Assembly: GCA_032716605.1 (NCBI GenBank)
Contig: CM064492.1
Location: 52,752,301-52,816,300 of the forward strand
Direction of reading: 5' to 3'
DNA length: 64,000 bases
From: Paralithodes platypus
Taxonomy: Eukaryota; Arthropoda; Malacostraca; Decapoda; Lithodidae
The position numbers were made by a program, and so were the translations under genes. Shown in pieces: positions 55,270-64,000 of this stretch (position 1 is the stretch's first letter; the number at the start of each line of letters is the position of its first letter). The notes below the pieces were generated by a model. That model was not told the origin of the DNA. It worked only from the letters and a program-made list of their open reading frames with translations, and did no database searches.

Positions 55270-58200
55270 TTAACCCCGGTGGAACTTGTTGCTTGTGTGA
55301 CCTGTTGCTTGTGTGACCTGTTGTTGCTTGTGTGACCTGTTGCTTGCTTGTGTGACCTGTTACTTGTGTGACCTGTTGTTGCTTGTGTGACCTGATGTTG
55401 CTTGTGTGACCTGTTTTTGCTTGTGTGACCTGTTACTTGGGTGACCTGTTGTTGCTTGTGTGACCTGTTGTTGCTTATGACCTGTTGTTGCTTCTATAAC
55501 CTGTGGTTTCTATGACCTGTTACTTGTAGGACCTATTGTTGCTTATATGACCTGTTATTTGTGTTATCTCGGAACTGTGACCCGTGTTCCTAATCCTGAC
55601 CTGTAACCTATAACCCATGCCTTATTTTATTGTAATCTATGATTTGTAACCCGTAACCTGTATCCCCTGATCTGTACTGTAACCTTTAAGCTCTGACCTG
55701 TAACACATGCCATGTAACATATTACCTGTAACGTACTGTATAGCCACAGACCTGTAACATATCCCCTATCCTGTAATCTATTGCCACTGACCTGTAACCA
55801 GTATCCCCTAACCTGTAACCTAGAGCCCCTGACTTATAACCTATAGCCCCTGACTTATAACCTATAGCCTCTGACCTGTAACCAATAGCCCCTGACCTGT
55901 AACCAATAGCCCCTGACTTATAACCTATAGCCCCTGACTTATAACATATAGCCCCTGACTTATAACCTATTGCCCCTGTCCTGTAACCTATAACCCCTGA
56001 CCAGTAACCTATAGCTCCTGACCTGTATCCTATAGCCCCTGTCCTGTAACCTATAGCCCCTGACCTGTAACCTATAACCCCAGAACTGTAACCTATAGCC
56101 CCTGACCTGTAACCTATAACCCCTGACCTGTAGCCTATAACCCCTATTCTGTAATCTATTGCCCCTAACCTGTAACCAATAGCCCCTAACCTGTAACCTA
56201 TAGCCTCTGACTTATAACCTATAGCCCCTGACTTATAACCTATAGCCCCTGACCTGTAACCAATAGCCCCCGACCTGTAACCTATAGCCCCTGACTTATA
56301 ACCTATAGCCCCTGACTTATAACCTATTGCCCCTGACTTATAACCTATAGCCCCTGACCTGTAACCTATAGCCCCTGTCCTGTAACCTATAGCCCCTGAC
56401 CTGTAACCTATAACCCCTGACCTCTAACCTATAGCCCCTGACCTCTAACCTATAGCCCCTGACCTGTAACCTATAACCCCTGACCTGTAACCTATAGCCC
56501 CTGACCTGTAACCTATTGCCCCTGACCTGTAACCTATTGCCCCTGACCTGTAACCTATAACCCCTGACCTGTAACCTATAACCCCTGACCTGTAACCTAT
56601 AACCCCTAACCTGTAACCTATAGCCCCTGACCTGTAACCTATAGCCCCTGACCTGTAACCTATAGCCCCTGACCTGTAACCTATAGCCCCTGACTTATAA
56701 CCTATAGCCCCTGACCTGTAACCTATAGCCACTGACCTGTAACCTATAACCCCTGACCTGTAACCTATAACCCCTGACCTGTAACCTATAACCCCTGACC
56801 TGTAACCTATAACCCCTGACCTGTAACCTATAGCCCCTGACCTATAACCCCTGACCTGTAACCTAGAGCCCCTGACCTGTAACCTATAGCCCCTGACCTG
56901 TAACCTTTAGCCCCTGACCTGTAACCTATAGCCCCTGACCTGTAACCTAAAACCCCTGACTTATAACCTATAACCCCTGACTTATAACCTATAGCCCCTA
57001 GGGCCTAACCTGTAACCTATAACCACTGACCTGTAACCTATAGCCCCTGACTTATAACCTATAACCCCTGACCTGTAACCTATAACCCTTGACCTGTAAT
57101 CTATAACCCCTGACTTATAACCTATAACCCCTGACTTATAACCTATAACCCATGACTTGTAACCTATAACCCCGGACTTATAACCTATAACCCCTGACTT
57201 ATAACCTATATCCCTGACCTGTAACCTATAACCCCTGACTTATAACCTATAGCCCCTGACTTATAGCCCCTGACCTGTAACCTATAACCCCTGACCTGTA
57301 ACCTATAGCCCCTGACATATAACCTATTGCCCCTGACCTGTAACCTATAACCCTTGACCTGTAGCCTATTGCCATTGACATATAACCTATAGCCCCTGAC
57401 CTGTAACCTATAGCCAATGAGCTGTAACCTATAGCCCCTGACCTGTATCCTATTGCCCCTGACATATAACCTATAGCCCCTGACATATAACCTATAGCCC
57501 CTGACATATAACCTATAGCCCCTGACCTATAACCTATAGCCCCTGACCTGTAACCTATAACCCCTGACCTGTAACCTATAACCCCTGACTTATAACCTAT
57601 AACCCCTGACCTGTAACCTATAACCTCTGACTTATAACCTATAGCCTGACTTATAACCTATAGATCCTGACCTGTAACCTATAACCCCTGACCTGTAACC
57701 TATAGCCCCTGACTTATAACCTATAGCCCCTGATTTATAACCTATAACCCCTGACTTATAACCTATAACCCCTGACCTGTAACCTATAACCACTGACTTA
57801 TAACCTATAGCCCCTGACCTGTAACTTATAACCCCTGACCTGTAACCTATAACCCCTGACCTGTAACCTATAACCCCTGACTTATAACCTATAACCCCTG
57901 ACCTGTAACCTATAACTCCTGACCTGTAACCTTTAACCCCTGAGTTATAACCTATAACCCCTGACTTATAACCTATAACCCCTGACCTGTAACCTTTAAC
58001 CCCTGAGTTATAACCTATAGCCCTTGACCTGTAACCTATAACCCCTGACTTATAAAATATAGCCCCTGACCTGTAACCCATAACCCCTGACCTGTAGCCT
58101 GTTGCCCCTGACATATAACCTATAGCTCCTGACCTGTAACCTATAGCCTCTGACCTGTAACCTACAGCCACTGACCTGTAAGCTATAGCCACTGACATGT

Positions 58201-58910
58201 AACCTATAGCCACTGACCTGTAACCTATAACCACTGACCTGTAACCTATAGCCACTGACCTGTAACCTATAACCACTGACCTGTAACCTATAGCCACTGA
58301 CCTGTAACCTATAGCCCCTGACCTGTAGTCTATAGCCCCTGACCTGTAGTCTATAGCCCCTGACCTGTAACCTATAGCCCCTGACCTTTAACCTATAGCC
58401 CCTGACCTGTAACCTATAGCCCCTGACCTGTAGTCTATAGCCCCTGACCTGTAACTTATAACCACTGATCTGTAACCTATAACCACTGATCTTTAACCTA
58501 TAGCCACTGACCTGTAACCTATAGCCACTGACCTGTAACCTATAGCCACTGACCTGTAGTCTATAGCCCCTGACCTGTAACCTATAGCCACTGTCCTTTA
58601 ACCTATAGCCCCTGACCTGTAACCTATAACCACTGTCCTGTAACCTATAGCCACTGACCTGTAACTTGTACCTCTTAACCTTTGACATGTACCTATTAAC
58701 CCATGACCTATGCCCCTTAACCTGAGACCTGTACCCCTTAACCTGTGACCTGTACCCCTTAACTTTTGAACTGTCCCCTTAACCTGTGACCTGTACTCCT
58801 TAACCTGTGACCTGTGCCCCTGAACTTGTATCCTGTGACCTGTACCCCTTAGCCTGTAACTGTACTCCTTAACCTATGACCTGTACTCCATGACCTGTGA
58901 TCTGTAATAC
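55270..58910 (+). repeat. Long minisatellite with a GACCTGT core; 21-bp main unit
   Basis: Main array ~55770-58670: about 140 diverged units of ~21 bp, consensus CCTGACCTGTAACCTATAGCC, with subtypes CTGACTTATAACC and TATAACC. Left shoulder 55290-55560: ~18-bp units GTGACCTGTTGTTGCTT. Right shoulder 58680-58905: ~20-bp units CCTGTGACCTGTACCCCTTA. Because 21 is divisible by 3, minus-strand frames of (IGYRSGA)n run for up to 220 codons; these are not genes. Confidence 0.95.
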
Positions 58911-58989
58911 CTGGAGGGGGTCGGCCGTGGCAAACAAAGACGTAAGGAAGGAAGGAGGTATTATCGGTCTGAATCAATTTGTTCTTTCC

Positions 58990-59285
58990 TCCAGAGCCTT
59001 CCCTTTTTATTCCCTCCCTCTCTCTCTCTCTCTCTCTCCCTCCCTCCCCACTCTCTCTCTCTCTCCCTCCCTCCCCACTCTCTCTCTCTCTCTCTCCCCC
59101 CTCTCTTTCTCACTCCCTTCTCTCTCTCTCCCCCCCTCTCTCTCTCTCTCTCCCCCCTCTCTCTCTCATATAAATACAAATAAATGTACACAAACCTCAT
59201 TTCTTTAATTACACATACACACACACGTGCGCACACACACACACACGTGCGCGCGCACACACACACACGTCCGCGCGCACACGTA
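58990..59285 (+). repeat. (CT)n tract followed by CA/ACGTGCGC repeats
   Basis: Pyrimidine-only CT/CCC tract 59018-59168, then alternating purine-pyrimidine CA with CGTGCGCG interruptions at 59214-59284. The latter favours Z-DNA in principle. Confidence 0.9.
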
Positions 59286-59499
59286 CTTTTTCATTATTTT
59301 TTGTCCCCTTTTTTCACTTTCTGGTTCCCCTTTCTCAAGTTACCTCTCGTCCTTCCCTCTGGCTCCACTTTTATAACTTAATCTTTTACCCCTCGTTCTT
59401 TTTTCCTTCGCTCTCTCCTCTCTTTTTCAGCTCTTATTCACAGCACCTGTGCTTCTTTCTTTCTCATTTCGCTCTAGGACAAAATGGAACGCCCTTCAG
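59286..59499. other. T/C-rich non-coding DNA
   Basis: Nothing recognised. Confidence 0.4.
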
Positions 59500-61225
59500 G
59501 TAGTCTTATTTAATGGCAGGTCAATTAGGAATAAATTATCTGAACTTCAGGCGTTGTTGACTACATAGTGATTTGATGTAGTGAATCATGGATTCCCAGT
59601 GATACCAGAAATTATTTTGGAGAACTTGAGATACATGTACCGGGATATAAAATGTTCCACAAAGACCGAACCATGCAGGAATGAAGCAGATTTCTTATGT
59701 GCACAAGAGACTTTTTAAATCCAGTTGACTACAAGATCAGGTCAGAACATGAACTGTTTGACCTCAATCTAGGTAGCTCTCTATATAGGTTTGTTCTGGT
59801 ATACAGGCCTTCACATCAAAATGTTGAAAAGGATGAATTTCTCTGTGCAAGACTGAGCGTTCTCATCGATGGCAAGACCAGTGTGATCTTAGGTGACTTT
59901 TATTGCCTGGTAAGCTGGGAAGCGAGAGCTGCAGATGCTGAATGTAGGCATCTCGTTTACTTTGCTAATGATAACTTTTTGACCCAGTGGCTGAACAAGC
60001 CAACCAGCGGTAACGACATACTAGAGCTTATGTTCACCACTAAAGAAATATGTGTGACCAGCATGACTTGAAATCACTAGTAGGGAGTGACCACAATCTA
60101 GTTAGATTCTCTCTTCGCACATGTTGGAACTGACCCATAACAGTACTAAACTAGATTTCCAGCGAGCAAACTTTGAAGGTCTTCAGGAAAGCTTATTCCA
60201 GATCAGACTTGAAGGTGAGGATGTCAATGCTAATTGGTGCTAATTCAATGAGTAATTAACGGATTGACAAGCTGCATTCGTTCCCACTAAACTGACCAAA
60301 TAAGGCTTATCTCAACCAAAAATGGTTCGTAAGTGAGATAGCTTCAGCAATTGAAAACAAGAAAGTTGCATACAGAAAGACCAGAAGAAATCTGAACCGA
60401 AGAGGTTTAAAACTCCTTCAAAAATATGCAGGAGAGCGACATCTCTTGTAAAGAAAGCAAAGCGGAATGAGGAACTCAGGGTTGCAACCCTTAGCAAAGA
60501 GAGTCCTAGTGAGTTCTTCAGCTATGTGAACAGAAGGAAACCATGCAAAAGTAACATTGGACCGCTCAAAGATCAAGCAGGCCAACTAAAAACCTCTGAC
60601 TCTGAAATAGCTTAATACCTAAATTACTGTTTAGGTGACAGTTGAAGTCTAGGATTAGTGCATGAAGGTGAAATTCATAGCAGAATTAGATGTACCGGTA
60701 CCCCAGAGCAGGTAGCAAAAAGAATAGGTAAGTTATATAGGTTTATGGCATCTGGTCCAGATGGCTTTCTTCCCCGAGTTACGCGAGAAGTGCGGCATGA
60801 AATCGCACCTTTCTTGGTGGATATCTTCAATAAATCCCACCATGGTTTCAGATGACACTGATCATGTCTTACCAATTTACTGGATTTTTTTTATGGAATG
60901 TTAACTGAGTATCATGAAAGTAGAGCAGTAGACATCCTTTACTTGGTTTTCATAAAACTTGATTAATTGACTCATTGTAGGCTAATGTCAAAAGTGAGTA
61001 CAGAGGTCATTAATTCGATAGAAAAATGGCTAACAGATAGACAGCAACTCGTGATAGTCAATGGTGTATCATCTGCGTGGACACCAGTCACTTCCGAAGT
61101 TCTACAGAGCTCTGTCCTTGGCTCACTCCTGTTTATCATATATGTCAATGACATCGATATTGGTCTGTTGAGCGTAATATCTAAGTTTGCAGATGACATT
61201 AACCCGCGGAACGCGAACATGAGGT
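59500..61225 (+). pseudogene. Decayed LINE (endonuclease + partial RT), plus strand
   Basis: Endonuclease start FNGRSIRNKLSELQALL near 59508-59560, VYRPSHQNVE and VILGDFYCLVSW in the open frame 59697-60071, with LTQWLNKPTSGNDILELMFTT after it. The Asn of GDFN is Tyr here. RT pieces: MASGPDGFLPRV (~60745), HHGFR (~60837), LMSKVSTEVINSIEKWLTDR (60985), QSSVLGSLLFIIYVNDI (normally PQGSVLGPLLF) and KFADDI (catalytic pair, ~61185). The palm Asp motif is lost in a stop-rich stretch (60850-60980). It ends at 61225, before the RT thumb. Different family from the others in the window. Confidence 0.85.
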
Positions 61226-61329
61226 AGTGAAAAGTGGCCAGGACGCGTAATTTCTACCCTTCGATTCTGACAGAATTTGTTATATTTACCATATAAAGCA
61301 TTATATCTTCTCCATGTTCGTATGTTTTA

Positions 61330-62455
61330 CTTATATGATGAACATATTATGAATCTGCGTGTAAATGAAGTGGCTGAGATGTTTGAGAAGAAGCGAGTGA
61401 ATTTCTGCTGTGTCCAGGAAACACTCTGGAAAGGTTGTGGGGTACAGTGGATCGTTGGAAGAAATAAAAGATATAGGATCTACTGAAAGGGGGTTGAGAC
61501 TGATCAAGCGAAAGGAGGAGTGGGTGTTCTGGTGGTTGAAGAGTGGGCGGAAAGTGTGCTTCAGATTACGAGATTTAGTGAAAGGCTGATTGTTTTGAAG
61601 CTGAAAGTTGGTGAAAGGATTCTGAATGTGATATCTGCATATGCCCCACAGGCTGGCCTACAGAAAGAGATAAAATAGGACTTCTGGAATGACACCGTCA
61701 AGTGTCATTTCAGGACTCTCGGAGAATGAAATAACAATCCTGGGAGGGGACCTGAATGGTCACGTGGGTGCAGATGGATACGAGGGAATACATGGAGGCA
61801 ATGGTTACGGAAGGAGGAAACTGGAAGGCGAATATATACTGGAGTCCTGCGTTGCACTCAACATGGTTGTATGTAACACAAAGTTCAAGAAAAGACAGAG
61901 CCATCTTGTCACATATAACTCTGGGGTCTCCAGTAGCCAGATAGATTACTTCTTGGTTAACAGGAAAAACTGGAAACTGGTTCTGGATGTAAAGGTCATC
62001 CCAAGCGAAGAATGTATCCCCCAGCATAAGCTACTTGTGTGCGACATGAGCTTATACAGAGATCCTGAGCGCAAGAAGGTATACATGCCCAAAAGGAGAG
62101 TGTGGCTGCTGAAGAACTAGGAAGTTAGGGATAGGTTTCATAGTGAACTGGAGGAAATGAATAGAAATAAGGAAGCTAGGCCTAGCGATGGAAATAGTCA
62201 ATGGAATTTCCTTAAGCATAGCCTTCTCGCGGCCACTGACCAAGTCTGTGGGAAAACAAAGGGTCACCCCAGGAATAAGACCTCCTGGTGGTGGAACATT
62301 GAGGTAGAACATCCTGTGAAAGAGAAAAGGAGATGCTTCTAAGCATGGAAGAAGGTAGGCAGTAAGGAGGAATACCAGACAGCTAAACGAACTGCCAGAA
62401 GAGTTATTTACAATGCTAAAAATGGCATTAAGGACCTGGTCCACGAACAAGTGTG
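61330..62455 (+). pseudogene. RTE-like LINE endonuclease domain, broken
   Basis: Frame 61277-61486 has VNFCCVQETLWKGCG (Glu motif), stops at TGA 61484-61486 within RIY-x-KG, and continues in frame with GGVGVLVVEEWAESV and VISAYAPQAGLQ to a TAG at ~61677. After a frameshift, 61689-62120 has ITILGGDLNGHVG (Asp/Asn motif), QIDYFLVNRKNWK and LLVCDMSL (D-x2-L, with the final SDH replaced by QHKLLV). Then ERKKVYMPKRRVWLLK. Further pieces reach AKNGIKDLVHEQ at 62450. Similar endonucleases are often annotated as craniofacial development protein 2-like. RT is absent. Confidence 0.85.
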
Positions 62456-62459
62456 TAAA

Positions 62460-62925
62460 GGGGTTATCCCACAGTGCGATATTTGCATGGCGAACGCCCA
62501 GCGACAGAGGGCGACAGGATTTTTTTGTCTATGTTCCAAAAATAGCGAACATTCTCCAATTGTCGCCAAAATTGCACAACGGTCGCCCTAGCGTCGCCCA
62601 TGTTAGCCCAGATTCACCCAGATTCGCCGTTAAATTTTGAGCATACCCAAAAAACGGCAGCGAACTGAAAATTTTGGCGAATGTTGGCGAATGTTTGCCC
62701 TTTGTCTCACTTCATTTGCCCTTGGTCGCACTACAGTCGCACAATTCGCACCAATTCGCCCTGATTCGCCAATTTGCAAATTCCAATTATTGGTAATGCT
62801 GCTTTTTGAGCGAATAGGGCGACAGAAGCGCGTCAGTAGCGCGAATGCAGCGAATGTGTCGACGAATTATTGCCAATGCCATACGAATGACATGCGACAT
62901 GTGGCGAACTGAGGTGATTGGTGTG
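62460..62925. repeat. GCGAA/TTCGC-dense block
   Basis: About 25 occurrences of GCGAA, TTCGC, GTCGC or GCGAC in 460 bases. Possible ends CAGTGCGATATTTGC (~62471) and the complement of CAGTTCGCCACATG (~62911), a weak inverted pair. No target duplication or frame. It may be a MITE with many internal transposase-binding sites; class unknown. Confidence 0.5.
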
Positions 62926-63074
62926 TTTTTATGTGACTGTTAATGTGTCTCTCACTATAGTCTGTTTCTTTTCAACTGACGGTAAAAAAATGCAAAGTTC
63001 CCATCAGGATTTCTCAGTTATTCTGAAGATTTTGTTAGTGAAATGTGGTGCTAATTATATAAACTTGGACTTAA

Positions 63075-63268
63075 CCCCTTCACCCCCATAACTTTCATTC
63101 TGGCTAAAGATAGACAATTTTATACAGTTTCAAGACGACCTATGTTATTCAGAGGGTTTATTGAGATCGTATTTAGCCATATGAGTCCTAGAGGTAGATT
63201 ATATACTAAAGAAAATCGTATATTGGTAACCAGAATATGATGAAAATTACGTCATGGTGGTGAAGGGG
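63075..63268 (+). mobile_element. TTAA-flanked MITE, family E, copy 3
   Basis: A 194-bp element between TTAA 63071-63074 and 63269-63272. Ends CCCCTTCACCCCCATAACT and the complement of CCCCTTCACCACCATGACG. Inner ATTCTGGCTAAAGATAGAC matches 40802-40976. Confidence 0.85.
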
Positions 63269-63349
63269 TTAATATGATGCAGAGACATGATTTCATATTT
63301 TTCCATTAAGTATCGAGAAATGGGATTCAATACCGTCAGATGAAATGAA

Positions 63350-63767
63350 ACTGAGTATACCGTATATACCTACCGGCGTATAAAGAAACTGAGTATACCG
63401 TATATACCTACCGGCGTATAAAGAAACTGAGTATACCGTATATACCTACCGGCGTATAAAGAAACTGAGTATACCGTATATACCTACCGGCGTATAAAGA
63501 AACTGAGTATACCGTATATACCTACCGGCGTATAAAGAAACTGAGTATACCGTATATACCTACCGGCGTATAAAGAAACTGAGTATACCGTATATACCTA
63601 CCGGCGTATAAAGAAACTGAGTATACCGTATATACCTACCGGCGTATAAAGAAACTGAGTATACCGTATATACCTACCGGCGTATAAAGAAACTGAGTAT
63701 ACCGTATATACCTACCGGCGTATAAAGAAACTGAGTATACCGTATATACCTACCGGCGTATAAAGAA
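63350..63767 (+). repeat. 38-bp tandem repeat, 11 near-identical units
   Basis: Units start at 63350 and every 38 bases to 63730; each starts ACTGAGTATACCGTATATAC and ends CTACCGGCGTATAAAGAA. No differences between units by eye, so the array is recent or homogenised. Each unit has a small palindrome (GTATACCGTATATAC). Confidence 0.97.
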
Positions 63768-64000
63768 ACATTTCTAAGCCTTAAATAAACCCTGCAAAAC
63801 CATGGGTGGTCTTGTACAATGAATATAATTGCAATACAAGTGAATTTGGAGCGCCGAGTGACCAAAATCGCCGAAATACGATAATTTATTCATAAGTACT
63901 ATATATACATAACAGTAGGTTATGTATACTTACCTTATTAATTCTTCATAATATTTCATAATAAACTTATATAACACGAGTTATAAGTTCAAACTATGGT
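63768..64000. other. Non-coding right edge of the window
   Basis: Nothing recognised. AT-rich. Confidence 0.4.

Noticed and set aside
55270..58910. CRISPR-like array
   Set aside because: Units are contiguous without unique spacers, and the context is eukaryotic; it is a minisatellite.
58897..59266. Ser/Pro/Leu-rich and Arg/Glu-rich frames
   Set aside because: Translation of CT and CA microsatellites.

Overview
This window reads as intergenic, repeat-dominated animal nuclear DNA. I see no conventional host gene, tRNA or rRNA. The mix of elements (BEL/Pao, Ty3/gypsy, several LINE lineages, TTAA-targeting MITEs, a large XPG-type DNA transposon, long CT/CA/TA microsatellites and short stretches of the TTAGG-type arthropod telomere motif) suggests an arthropod, perhaps a decapod crustacean. 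The host assignment is inference. A 100-base run of N (50684-50783) marks an assembly gap.

Layout. 1-3.0 kb: decayed Ty3/gypsy element with order gag-protease-integrase-RT (Gmr1-type order) and a SCAN-like capsid. 3.4-5.4 kb: two oppositely oriented copies of a TTAA-flanked MITE (family A), one inside a 34-bp tandem array. 5.8-7.0 kb: 5'-truncated LINE with poly(A). 7.1-11.4 kb: almost complete two-ORF LINE on the minus strand whose ORF1 has a PHD finger and three CCCH fingers. 13.5-27.7 kb: one BEL/Pao element opened by three later insertions: a TTAA MITE (family C) in gag, a LINE between RNase H and integrase, and a 6.1-kb long-TIR DNA transposon (probably Academ-type) in the 3' LTR. 28-29.5 kb: MITE B and a dispersed direct repeat. 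29.5-36.4 kb: LTR-bounded gypsy derivative lacking RT, RNase H and the integrase core but keeping a long open frame; a Tc1-like MITE sits in its 5' LTR. 36.4-42 kb: small DNA elements (C, E, foldback D, hAT-like). 42.9-47.2 kb: LINE relic opened by GG-TIR elements, two with 8-bp duplications. 47-50.4 kb: nested inverted-repeat elements. 51.1-53.6 kb: modular repeats rich in CGCCGG. 54.5-59.3 kb: microsatellites around a 3-kb minisatellite with a 21-bp period. 59.5-62.5 kb: two LINE relics, one RTE-like. 62.5-63.8 kb: GCGAA-rich block, MITE E copy and a near-perfect 38-bp tandem array.

How it fits together. The window is a stack of nested insertions whose order can be read from interrupted frames, LTR pairs and repeat partners. 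The clearest theme is repeated precise insertion of CCC-starting short elements at TTAA: at least ten copies in five families, three with empty-site evidence inside the window. The transposon genes are broken by stops or frameshifts, except LINE ORF1 (10151-11398), which is open throughout; the LINE ORF2 beside it has only two stops.
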